Of a DNA stretch of 64,000 nt, positions 21,481 through 32,663 are shown piece by piece; positions within the stretch are counted from its first letter, which is position 1, and the number at the start of each line of letters is the position of its first letter. Location: positions 382,956,687-383,020,686 of the forward strand of contig JAUMIR010000001.1 of NCBI GenBank assembly GCA_030847615.1, given 5' to 3'. A program made the translations under genes and the position numbers. The notes under the pieces are model-generated. The model worked only from the letters and a program-made list of their open reading frames with translations, was not told where the DNA came from and made no database searches. Source of the DNA: Gambelia wislizenii (Eukaryota > Chordata > Lepidosauria > Squamata > Crotaphytidae).

Positions 21481-21889
21481 ACCATTTCACACCTTGACAT
21501 GAAATAATACGTTATCATCTGAGATCTGTGAAGTCTTTGTTCTTGGGCTGCTTTCACTATGGCAGAAACAGAGATCAGTGAAAAATATGCTCCAGTTCAT
21601 TTTGAATAAGATACAACAATTTCATAACATTTCCTCACAGTTGGTACAGAGAAACTTTCAGATTTAATACTTCAAATGTGGCAGAAACCAAAACTGGTCA
21701 AACTAAACAATAAGCTGAAACAGTTTTAGAAGAGGTTCTCCATCAAGTGGTGAAAAACATCTGACTGACATAGCACATGATTTTCTTCAATTATTATTTC
21801 TTCCATTTAGCTTACTTTGATTGTTCATTGGAATGGAAACATCAGTTTGCAAGTTACATCAAGTTTGCAAGTTATGTTTGTTGTGGCTC

Positions 21890-22175
21890 AGACTGTGGAA
21901 TGACTTGCCAGAAGAGATTTGACAGCTAAACACAATGGCAGAATTTAAAACATTACTAAAGACCTATCTCTTCTGGCAGGCCTACCTAGCTGATTTTAAT
22001 CTATGAATTTTAAATGTGTATGGATGATTTTAATGTAATGTTTATTTTAATATTATTACTTGTGAGTTTTAATGATTTTATGTTATATATTGTATTTTAA
22101 TTCATATTGTACCCTGCCTTGAGCCTTGGTGAGATACGGGTAAGAAATAAAAAAAATATTATTATCACTATGTTA
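21890..22175 (+). mobile_element. L2-like LINE 3' end
   Basis: Broken coding similarity to the L2 C-terminus (CTGTGGAATGACTTGCCAG reads LWNDLP; then EFKTLLKTYLFWQAYLADF). It is followed by an AT-rich 3' part with CCTGCCTTGAGCCTTGGTGA and an ATTATTATCA tail. Severely 5'-truncated. Confidence 0.65.
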
Positions 22176-22179
22176 TTAT

Positions 22180-22848
22180 AATTATAAGGAAAACACATTA
22201 ATCAGTGGAAATATATATATTCCCATAACAGCTTATTTGACCCTCATAGATGTCATCTTCCCTGATCTGGGTTTTGAGTGCCTAACTCTTAAATGAAGAC
22301 AGTTTGAATTCATTCTTATTTTGCTGAATTAGGTTTTCAGTCTTCTCTTTTTGAATGGTGCCTCGTATTTACATGTTAAATGGCTGGCAGGTGCCACATG
22401 GTCCTCTCCATGATGCAAAATAGTTGTACATGATGGATTTGATAACCGAAAACTTTGTTTCAGGTCATATTTGAATTTTCATATTTGATTTTGGGTAGGT
22501 TTTCAAAATTAATACATTACATATACAAGATGAATAAGAGCTTGTGGCTTAAAAGATTCAAATGTATGAGAAAGTGAAATTGTTAGATTTCTTGATCCCT
22601 AGTCAAAAGACCATGATAGATGTGGAAGGAATACGGGAACCTGACTTTGACTGTTTTAAGTTTGTCTCAGATCTTGGAAGCTCCTCATATAATGTTAAAT
22701 TCTCTTTCAGCTCTTGATTTCACATTAATCACAATGTCAGAGTGAATGATATCAATTACCAAATTTGCCAGCATGAGCAGATGGGAAGATGACTAGTTTC
22801 TCATCTTGCTCTAGAATGAGAACTTGTTTTCAAGCATGAATGTGGTAT
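22180..22848. other. No gene seen
   Basis: AT-rich sequence without recognisable repeats or domain-bearing frames. Confidence 0.4.
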
Positions 22849-22849
22849 T

Positions 22850-24028
22850 TCATAGAATCATAGAGTTTGAAAAGACCACAAGGGCCATCCAGTCCAACCC
22901 CCTGCCATGATGGAATACACAATCAAAGCATGGCCATCCAGTCTATGTTTAAAAAACCTCCAAAGAAGGGGAGTCCACCACACTCTGAGGCAGCAGATTC
23001 CACTGTCAAACAGCTCTTACCACCAGGAAGTTTTTCCTAATGTTTAGATGGAATCTCTTTTCCTGTAGATTGAGTCCATTGCTCCTAGTCTCTGGAGAAC
23101 CAGAAAACAAGCTTGATCCATATTCAATATGACATCCCTTCAAATATTTAAACATGGCTATCATACCACCTCTTAATCATCTCTTCTCCAGGCTAAACAT
23201 ACCAGCTCCCTGAGATGCTCCTCATGCCGCACGGCTTCCAGACCTTTTACCATTTAGTTGCCCTCCTCTGGACACATTCCAGCTTGTCATCATCCTTCTT
23301 GAATTGTGGAGCCCAGAACTGGACACAGTATTCCAGGTGAGCTCTGACCAAAGCAGAATAGGATGGTATTATTACTTCCCTCGATCTAGACCCTATACTC
23401 CTATTGATGCAGCGTAGAATTGCATTGGCTTTTTTTAGTTGCTACATCACACTGTTGACTCATCTTCAGCTTGTGGTCAACTGATATTCCTGGATACCTT
23501 TCACATGTTTTGTCAAGCCAGGTGTCACCCATCCTATATCTGTGCATTTCTTTCTCTCTTTTTTTCTGCCTAAGTGTATTACCATACATACCCTGTATTA
23601 CATACATACCCTGTTGGAATTCATTTTGTTAGTTTTGGCCCAGGTCTCCAATCTATTAAGGTACTTTTTAATTCTGATCCTGTCCTCTGGGGTATTTGCT
23701 ACCCTTTCTAATTTGGCACCATCTGTAAATTTGATGAGCACGCCCTCTATTCCATCACCCAAATCATTGATATAAATGTTGAAGAGCATTGAGCCCAGGA
23801 CAGAACCCTGTGGCAGCCCACTAGTCACTTCTCTACAGGATGAAGAGGAGTCATTGGGAAACACCCTTTAGGTTTGGTCAGACAACCAATTACAAATCCA
23901 CCTAGCAGTTGCATTGTCTAGTCCACATTTTACCAGCTGGTTTGCAAGAATATAATGGGAGACCTTGTCAAAGGTCTTACTGAAGTCAAGATATGCTACA
24001 TCCACAGCATTCCCTTCATCTACCATGC
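22850..24028 (-). mobile_element. CR1 LINE, 5'-truncated
   Basis: The element reads right to left, with the CR1 terminus at 22850 (CATAGAATCATAGAGTTTG) and coding upstream. The frame at 23598-23864 holds [20 protein letters not shown] and LIKFTDGAKLERVANTPEDR; the RT active site FADDTKL reads FTDGAKL, so both key positions are changed. The frame at 23401-23607 holds the post-RT DTWLDKTCERYPGISVDHKL. The left end at about 24028 (ACAGCATTCCCTTCATCTAC) corresponds to the RT A-region. Multiple frame breaks make it inactive. Confidence 0.9.
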
Positions 24029-24029
24029 T

Positions 24030-26690
24030 TCTATGTTCTGTACATTTTTTTTTTCAATCTTGCTCTCACCCCCTTCCTTTTCACTTACTGGATTGCAAGC
24101 GTGAATCCATCTGAACCTAACCATTCTTTGCCTTATAAAGTACAAAATCCAATTTGCCCACATTTTCTGAACCGATACTGAATTTTACTGACAATTCTAT
24201 CTCTCACATTCAAGTTTGTTTCTTCTTTCCAGCAGCAAACTAGCTTCAGAGGTACTGTATATAACAAACTGTTTATATGTTCAGCAGTGTTTACTGCCTT
24301 GCCACTCACTCAAACTTTGATTGCTCTGACCTCTTAGAGAGCAGTCCCCACCCAGGAAAATAATGCCTTTTTCAATGCATACGTGTGTATCCAATCATTA
24401 TGTCATTTATATGCATACTGCATTTCTTCCCCCAGAGGCCTTTTTATTTCCTTTCAAGTGTCCTTTCATCCTTATCCCCCTTAGAAAGCAGTACACCTGG
24501 CACTGGCTTGTTCTTTTTGAACTCTACAGGCTAGAGAAGTCTTGTTCTGCCTTTCTATTCAACAAATATCCAATTGCCACCCTAATTGGTTGAGTCATTC
24601 TTGCCAACTGTTCACCCACTGTTACCTCTCAAATCTTGTTATCTACATTGTTCTGAGCCAAGTTGTTAAGTGCCTATTTGCATATTGCCTTCTTTATTTA
24701 CTGCACAGCCCTTTATTTATGAAGCAATCATGGACCATGCAACAAAACCAAATAGATTGTCTCATTGTAATGTCGGTTGTTGGCTGTGTTTGCTCATCAC
24801 ACTAATTAAACTGTGATAAATGTGTTTCATTTCTTTTAGAGGTTACATTTCATTCACATATGCAGCAAAAATCGTTGTCATCATCAGCATTGTTGTCATC
24901 ATCCTACACTGAAACTTGTCAAAGTTATTCAGACCCTTCAGACCCACAGACCAAAAGCTGTGTATTAGGGGTGTAATCCTTTGCCAAGGGTTTTTTTTTT
25001 CCCAAAGGAAGCAACAAATAATTTTAACAATTTTCATCCCACTTCCACAGTTTTCAAAGCATATTTTCAATTTCAGACTTATTTTATGCAAAATGTGTAC
25101 AACCACCCCAAAAATATTTTATTTCCTGAGCAGAACATGCAGTTTACTGAGCAGAAAATGTGACTTTCTGCACAAAACAACTATGTGGAAATTTTGTGCA
25201 GTACATATCCCCAATTACAGCTATTTCTGCACAACACAGATAATGATGTTTTCCTGGCAGACAATGAGGTTGTCTGCTCAAAATGATCAGCTGTGCATTT
25301 TGCACAGTATAAGTATTCAACTATGAAGATGCTCATCAGTCCAGGATTTTTCTCATCGGGGTTTCTCAACACCCCAAACACGTGCTTTTCAATCATTTCT
25401 TGAATACTTTTGAATATTCCCCCATCCTTACTATGTAGCCTCTGACTATGACAGTGTGGTCCGGGAGGTACGTAACAGTCAGTTAAATGGGGCCATATAC
25501 AGTGTTGTAGTAGAGGCAAGCTGTAGGGTTGAAGTACCAGGGCTTGGTGATTAGCAAATTGATATCATCTGTCACTCTTTTTCCTCTAAGCTTAGCTGCA
25601 GCCTTCACAATTGCTGGGGTGGTAAAATGGATTTTTCCACCCTCAGTACATCTTCGGGTGCTACCTCTGTTGTAAGGCAAAGCACAGGAAGGTGGCTTGA
25701 TATTGAATAATCAGACACATCTGGGACTTTGTTCCATTCCTCTGATAGTCATTCTTTTCCAATATATTCATTTCATTATTAGCCACTTCAGCAGACATTC
25801 TGAAAAGACAAAGATGGGGTGTACATCTAAAAGAAATCTATCAACCCACTAAATCATGTGAATAAATACATAAAGTAGCAATGTCACTGAAACTAACTGT
25901 GTCTTGGGATACCGTTTCATATCAGTTTTGGTCAGATAATCCATCTCTTAGGGTTTGGATTCAATTTCCTTGCATTTCTGAGTGATTATGAAAAGATGTT
26001 CGCTCAACATTGAAAACCTTTTTTTAAAAAAAAAGTTAATTGCATTTGATCAGATTTTGAGAAAGCTATATGTACACCTCTCCAGTCAGGTGAACTCAAA
26101 ATCTGAAATAAGAAATGCAGTGGGAAGAGAATGAGATAACTATTATGATTAACAAGAAATCACATACCATTTAGAAGGGTAAGAACACATATACAATTTA
26201 AATTAAGAACTATGTGACCCCCATGCTACATAGAAATCACAGTGGCCTAAATACATACATACATACATACAGTAATTTCCCAACAGAGATTACATGTCAA
26301 GTTAAAGTGATATCAGTAATGGACAAGTAGTTATGTGTTCTCCCACTCCAATTGTCACTTTTTTGTGAATAGCTCATTTTGTGTCTGTTGGTCTTAGTCA
26401 TTTTCAGCTATCTCAAGAAGCATTAGTAATTTTGAGACCCTCTGAACAAAACAGGGATACTGTGCCTGAACTGCTAGGGTCAGAGATGGCATGCACAATC
26501 TTCTCTATATTTGAAAGGAGATAGTGTGTAGGAAGACCTGGATGGTGGGAAAATGCGGGGGGTGGGGGGAGGACTTGCAGCCCTGCCAAATCTGGGGACC
26601 ACATATCATTCAAACATCATTAGCCCTTGTGGCTCCAAAGTCATAAATTTGTTTCTGGTGGGCTTAGCCTCAGATGGAGCAGATATTTAA
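24030..26690. other. No gene seen
   Basis: AT-rich sequence. The frames at 24842-25106, 24916-25326 and 25181-25519 are open by chance and show no domain. A short (ATAC)n run is at about 26253-26271. I cannot assign any repeat family here. Confidence 0.4.
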
Positions 26691-26709
26691 ACACTATGGC
26701 CTAAATCTT
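26691..26709. repeat. 19-bp target-site duplication of the outer L1
   Basis: ACACTATGGCCTAAATCTT is found identically at 43088-43106. The two copies enclose the whole nested block and identify the outer L1 as one insertion 16.4 kb across. Confidence 0.92.
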
Positions 26710-27004
26710 TTTTTAAATTATTGTTTCATTTTTTTTTATAAAATAAACATCTTACATTTGATCAAATTGTATACTTAAACTTGTATACCACATAGATCAT
26801 CACTATTTTACATATTTGACATCCATGTTGTATCTTCCATATATGTTGTAACACAAGACTTATCTATGACTTCCTACTTTTGTACTTTGGACAATTATCA
26901 GACTAATAGTAAAACATAAGAAGCATAAATGACTTTGATTGTTTTATGTTATTTACTCATGTGTCTTGGCTCTTCTCCTTACTCTGTTGGGGATATTTAG
27001 CTTA

Positions 27005-29205
27005 CTATATCATTTTACTATCTTGTAGTTCACCCTTTTTTATCCAATGTTCCAAAATCGGTTTCCATTCTTCTTTCCATTTACTTTCTTTCCTGTTATG
27101 TAATTTGTTTGTCATCATATCCAATTCAAGCATGTCAATCAACCTATTTTTCCATTTATTTTTTGTCAGGCGATCTTTCACTTTCCACTTTTTGGCTATG
27201 ACTAATCTAGCCACAGTAATCACATAAAGTATTATCCTCCAGTAACTATTTCTTTTTTTTTTTCCTTTACCTCTTCTATAATGTTTAATAAGTACATCTT
27301 GGGGGTGAAATGCAGATTAATTTATAAAATTTCTTTGATCTTCTCATGAACTTGCCTCCAGAATTTTTTAATCTTAGAACACCACATGTGCATCAGAGTT
27401 CCCTGATTTCTCCTGCATTTCCAACAATCACTTTAAAAAATATGCATTTTATTTAATCTTGATGGCGTGTAATACCATCTAAGAGCAATTTTAATATAAT
27501 TTTCTTTTAAATTTTGGGATGCAATAAAAGCAAATGATCTTTTCCTTGCTTTTTCCCATTCATCTAAAGAGATGGTATTACCTATATCTATTGCCCATTT
27601 TGTCATATATTCTTTTATGTACTCCTTTTCTGTAGATCTTGTCAACAATAATCTATAAAATTTTGTGATGGCTTTGTTGCTACTTTCTTCCTGCAGTAAT
27701 TTATCCAAGTCATTGTGTTCTTTCTCAAACCCATCTTCTGGTCTTAAACAAACCTTTCCTTTAACTGCATATAAGCGAACCAGTTTAGATTGCATTTTTC
27801 CTGTAATATTTCCCTTTTTCTATTCTCAATAAGTTGTCATCCCCTTTCCTTCCGATGTCTGAATATCTTAACCAAAAATCCATTTTGGTCCACCTTGACA
27901 TGAAGGCCTCTTGGGGAGATATCCATAGTGGAACTTTAAAGTAAAATATCTCTTTGATTTTCCCCCATACTTTCAACAGACCTTTCATTACACAATGGTT
28001 AGTAAACCCTCTGTTGGCTTTTCCTTTTCCATAAAACAAGTAAGTGTGCCAACCAAATCTGGCATCGTGACCCTCCCGATGCAATAACCTCCTGTTATTT
28101 AGATACACCCACTCCTTGATCCATACTAACACAGACGCTTTATAGTATATTTTTAAATCTGGAAGGTCACAGCTACCTCTTAATCTCATGTCCGGCAAGT
28201 AGGACTGTTTAAATCTTGCCTTCTTCCTTCCCCATAGGAATGTTTGAATGTCTTTTCCCCATATTTTGAATACTTTATCACTATTCAAGATTGGTAAGTT
28301 TTGGAAAAGGTATAGAACTCTAGGAAGTATGGCCATTTTTACTGCTGATATCTTTCCAAGCAGCGATAAGCCTAACTTGCTCCATCTTTCTAACTCCTTT
28401 TTTTAAAAATTTCTGACCAGGTATTTTTATAATTATTTTCAAATAAATCCGCATTTCGTTTTGTCAGCCATATTCCTAGATATCTGGCTTTCTTGCTAAT
28501 TCTGCATGCTGTCATCTCCATAAGTTCTTTCTCTTCTCGTTTGCTCATGTTTTTAGTTAGTATAGTTGTTTTTTCTTTATTAATTCTGAACCCTGAGAAT
28601 TCACCAAACGCTTTCATAGAATTTAAACATTCTTCTATATCTCCCTTTGGATTTTCCATAAATATAATCATGTCGTCGGCAAACACCCTTAATTTATAAG
28701 TGAAGCCTCTTGTCACTATGCCCGGGATTTTTTTTCGTTTTCTCTTATTCTTCTATTTAAGACTTCCAGTACCAAAATGAACAAAGGCAGTGATATTGGG
28801 CAGCCCTGCCTGGTACCTTTTTGGATTTAAAATGTTCCTGTCCTTTCGCCATTGACAATGATTTGGGCTGAATTTTCTGTGTATATTCTTTCTATTCTGT
28901 TACAAAAATTATCTCCCAATCCTGATCTTCTTATCACTTCTATCATGAAATCCCAATATATACTGTCAAAGGTTTTTTTCAGCATCGACCATCATCAGCC
29001 CCACCTTTTTTTCATTATGGACATCGTAATATTCTAGCATATCTAGAACTATTCTAATGCAATCACTTATTCTTGTGCCTGGTATGAAACCATTTTGGTC
29101 CTCATTTGCAATGTCTGATATTATCCCTTTTAGTCTGTTTGCCAATATCATGGTATATATTTTGTAATTCAAGTTTAGGAGCGAAATGGGCTGGTAATTT
29201 CTGAT
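27005..29205 (-). pseudogene. L1 ORF2 RT and C-terminal part, outer copy
   Basis: Blocks in order: EGKEIRNYQPISLLNLNYKI with FIPGTRISDCIRIV (RT fingers); FADDMIIFMENPKGDIEECL (intact FADD active site, 28390-28716); LGIWLTKRNADLFENNY; the thumb region LPRVLYLFQNLPILNSDKVF and PLWISPQEAF (27785-28336); and the C-terminal WAIDIGNTISLDEWEKA (27433-27795) with EEWKPILEHW (27005-27223). They lie in several frames with stops between. The protein similarity to the inner L1 at 35486-39248 runs along its whole length, so both belong to one L1 lineage. Confidence 0.88.
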
Positions 29206-29218
29206 CTCTTTTCCTTCT
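29206..29218. repeat. 13-bp target-site duplication of the I-group LINE
   Basis: CTCTTTTCCTTCT is repeated at 41561-41573. Joining the L1 flanks across it restores the outer L1 reading frame (ILKEGKE running into EIRNYQPIS). Confidence 0.92.
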
Positions 29219-29243
29219 AGAATAGAATAGAATAGAATAGAAT
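29219..29243. repeat. (AATAG)n pentanucleotide tail
   Basis: Five AATAG-type units sit at the 3' end of the I-group LINE next to ATATTTATTACGGTCATAGA. On the element strand it reads (CTATT)n. A LINE tail of this type is a plausible seed of pentanucleotide microsatellites. Confidence 0.88.
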
Positions 29244-29559
29244 ATTTATTACGGTCATAGACCAGCACAGGTAAAAAGGGGATACAGAATAAAGGTAAAA
29301 ACACAGGATAAAAACAGGCTAAAAGCAGTATTTAAAATGTTAGCTCCAGTATAACAAGACTAGGTTGAGGCTATTCTACTTCTGAGGACATTGTCTGTCA
29401 AATTTTAACCGCAGCTGCGCAGAATCTGGCAACATTATAAGTTGTTCCTGGGTTGGTGTCTGAAAGCAACAAGTTTATGTAGAATTGTCCAGTGTGCCCT
29501 TGATATTTATGCAACAGGGGTGAAATAAGGCAGAGACGTATGTCCCTGTAGTATGAGCA

Positions 29560-31281
29560 CTACAGTAATACATGCTCTGTTGTTTCTATTTGGCCCGAGT
29601 TGCAGGGGCACAGTCTGTCTGAGAAGGGGATCTTCTTGTATCGGCCTTCAAGGACAGCTGAAGGGAGGGCACAACACCGTGCAAGAGTAAAGGCCCTTCG
29701 ATGTTTTGGTATTTCAAGTGTTGCTAAGTATGCCAAAGGAGAGGCCAGATATCTATTGGAGTCACTAGCAATGAAGGTTGGAGTACTGGCTAGATCCAGT
29801 TGTCGCTCTGTATCTGCTACCCGTTGTTTGATAGTAGCTTTCACCCTATCATATCCCAGGCTAAGCAGAAGATCTGGAGAAAGGCCCAGCATTGAAATTT
29901 TAGTCATCACCGTCTGTTTCCAGCTGGATTGGAAATCATCACTTAAGGTTAGTGGAGCAAGATCAGTGGGAAAGAGGGACAGTCTGAGCCAGTAGCTGAG
30001 TATGGTCACCCACACTCTGGCCTCCACTTTCATAAATCCTGACTCCAGTCTCAGAGCTGTGTTAGAGACACATTTTGGAGTTTGGAAAGCTGATCTTAAA
30101 AATTTGGATTGGACAAGTTCTAATGGAGCAGGGTTGGGGAAGCGTCCCAATTAGGATCCATAAAGCAGTTGTGCTACTGGTTTGGCTTCGAAGAGTTTGA
30201 GCGCTGCAGGTAAATAGTGGCCTCCTCTTGTCTTAAGAAATTTGAGAATGGCTGTTGTACTCCTCTGCGCATTGCAAGCAGTATACTCCCCATGTGCTTT
30301 CCTACTACCAGTGGCTTGAAAAATTACCCCCAGGTATTTGAAGCAAGAGACCTGCTCAATCTTGTGGCCATCTATATTCCAGTTGTAGTTCTTAGGCCTT
30401 TTAGCAAATGCCATTATTTTAGTTTTTTGATAGTTGAGTTCTAGCTGTTCCACTCTGCAATATTGTGTTAGTGCTCTTAGGGCTCTTTTTAGTCCAATGG
30501 GAGTTCTTGAAAGTACTGCTGCATCATCCGCATAAAGCAGCATTGAGATATGCCTTCCCTCTAATTTTGGGGGGTGGAAGTTGGTGTTGTTGAGGTGATC
30601 CACCAAATCATTGATGTAGAAGTTAAACAGGAGTGGAGCTAGAATGCAACCTTGCTTGACACCCTTCTCAGTGACAATGTCATTGGTGAGATGTCCCTGG
30701 GGGTTACAACTTACTTTTAATGAGGTCCCTTCATGCAGCATACGTATTAGATGGAGTAAATGTCGTTCGATCGAAGAAGCCTCCAGTTTTTTCCACAGAA
30801 TGGTTCAGGATATAGAGTCAAAAGCTGCTTTAAAGTCTATGAAGGCAGCATAGAGAGAAACTGTGCTGCAGGTGGAGTATTTTTCAATAAGGTGGTGGAG
30901 TACAAGGCACTGATCTATGGTGGAGCGGCCTTCCCTAAAGCCAGCTTGTTCTTCTGCAAGTATGTTTTCTTGTTCCAACCAGGTCTGAAATTTCCACTGT
31001 AAGTGTCTTGCATAGAGTTTGCTGATTGTACTGAGGAGACTAATTGGTCTGTAGTTGACAGGATCATCCTTGCTTCTTTTTTTATATATGGGGACAATGA
31101 TTGCAAGACCCCAATCCTTGGGTGCTCGACCAAATTTGTCGATACAGGTGAAAAGTGAGGCCAGGATAGGGGCCCAAAATTCAAGGTTGTTTTTAATGGC
31201 TTCTGCAAGTATTAAGTCTTCCCCTGGAGCCTTCCCCACTCTCAGTTGGGCTACAAGGTTCTTGATCTCTGTCGCTGTCAC
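29560..31281 (-). pseudogene. I-group LINE reverse transcriptase and C-terminal domain
   Basis: The frame at 30805-31281 holds the RT start (LVAQLRVGKAPGEDLILAEA, NYRPISLLSTISKLYARHLQ, QAGFREGRSTIDQC, FIDFKAAFDSIS). The frame at 30151-30741 holds GVKQGCILAPLLFNFYINDL and MLLYADDAAVLSRTP (RT active site intact), then FKYLGVIFQATGS. The frame at 29560-30150 holds the C-terminal region, ending in a CPC...H cysteine-histidine motif (LCPCNSGQIETTEHVLL). A frameshift separates the first two frames near 30760, and a stop near 30150 separates the last two. The 196-codon stretches are otherwise open, so the copy is not very old. Confidence 0.85.
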
Positions 31282-31304
31282 TGGTGGCCACCCTTGGATA
31301 TTTT

Positions 31305-32323
31305 CTATATTTGGCTAGTGCATCCACTTTCAATGTAGTTGTCCTTATAAAGTGCTTGAAAGTGATCCTCCCATATCCCTGGAGGGATGTGACAATCCAC
31401 TGTAGCTGGCCCATTTCTCTGGGAACTTGATGTAATATGCCAGAATAGAGCTGTGTTGTTGGATCTGACTGCCTGGATAAGTTGTGTCCAGTCATTCTTC
31501 ATGGCTTCTTTTTTCTTGTTCATCAGCAGCTTTTTGTAGTCTCTTTTCTGCTGAAGCAGCATTGGTGCAGCATGTGGAATGTTGTTAGATAGGTAACCCT
31601 GATAAATATCAATGAGGGTTTTTTTTTAGCAATTACACATTCCTTGTCAAACCATGGTTTGGAGTGGTGCTGTTGTTGTTTCCACTGATGTATGCTATTT
31701 TGATGGATTAGATATTGGTGTAGAGCTTGGGTAAGTGTATTGTAATTTTCCAAGATTTCATCAGGAGACTCAGCTGATATCAGGGCAGTCCTAAGATGCT
31801 GAAGTTGGTCTGAAGCCAATACCTCACTTATTGTTTGGTTTAGTTGGGGGGTCCATTTAGCTTGGCGATAGGTCCTTCCTGATGGTGTCACAAAGAGATG
31901 ATAGCGCTCCCTGGTGTGTGTCTCCTGAGTGAAGTCGCTAAGATGTAGCCGAATTGGAAAATGATCACTTTCAAATCTGGGCATAACTTCTATTTCCTTG
32001 GCATAGGGAAGAAGGTCCCTAGAAATGATTATGTAATCAATGGCACTCATTCTGGACCCAGAGAGATAAGTGAATTCAGCTGGGCAGTCATTTTTCAGGG
32101 CACCATTTAGGATTTGAAGGTTCAGCCTGAATGCTGTTTGATCCAGACAAAGTCCTGCAAAGTTTGATTTCTTGTCATTTGAGCATCGGATGAGGTGGGA
32201 TCCATCATCTTCAAAACCAGGAGGAGGGCATTTGTGCTGGGCATATAGGGTATGATTGTTGGGGCCCAGTCTGGCATTCAAATCACCCCCCAAAATTACA
32301 AATGCATTTGGATTCTGCAACAT
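31305..32323 (-). pseudogene. I-group LINE endonuclease (C-terminal part) and linker
   Basis: An apurinic-endonuclease-like domain. PNAFVILGGDLNARLGPNNH carries the GDxN motif, SRMSAIDYIIISRDLL the next catalytic region, and FESDHFPIRLHL the terminal SDH. The linker follows (WKQQQHHSKPWFDKECVIAK), interrupted by a frameshift near 31625 at a T-run, and continues at 31305-31562 (NNTALFWHITSSSQRNGP). The N-terminal third of the domain lies 7 kb away at about 39780-39950 because of the inserted L1. Confidence 0.85.
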
Positions 32324-32388
32324 GAGATTAGCAGTGTATTATTCCAATTTAGCCCACAGGCCTCTGATTTGGGATTTCTTCTTCATTG

Positions 32389-32559
32389 GCTGCTTGCTCG
32401 AAAGGGTTTTTAATAAACTGTATTATATATTGATTTTAATTTGTATTAATTTAATAATGTTTTAAGGGGGGGAAGGGATTTTGAGCTGTTTTATACTATG
32501 TATTATTTTATTGTTGTAAGCCGCCCTGATTGCTCGCAGAGGGGCAGGATATAAATAAA

Positions 32560-32590
<31 letters not shown>

Positions 32591-32596
32591 TATTAT
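32389..32596 (+). mobile_element. L2-like LINE 3' end with TTA tail
   Basis: It is nearly identical to 44566-44762: CTGCTTGCTCGAAAGGGTTT, then GTTGTAAGCCGCCCTGATTG, GGATATAAATAAATTTTA and a (TTA)n tail. It is inserted in the I-group LINE endonuclease region and lies 68 bp from the L1 insertion point. Confidence 0.85.
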
Positions 32597-32647
32597 CAGC
32601 AAAGTGCAATGGTTAAATTGAATTAGCACTGCCATGGCATATGTTTT

Positions 32648-32663
32648 AAAAGTGGAAAGAGGC
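32648..32663. repeat. 16-bp target-site duplication of the full-length L1
   Basis: AAAAGTGGAAAGAGGC is repeated at 39733-39748. The first A residues may merge with the poly(A) tail; the 12 bases GTGGAAAGAGGC are unambiguous. Confidence 0.93.

Noticed and set aside
24842..25519. Cluster of open frames of 85-136 codons on both strands
   Set aside because: Biased amino-acid composition, no domain, and overlap on opposite strands suggest chance.
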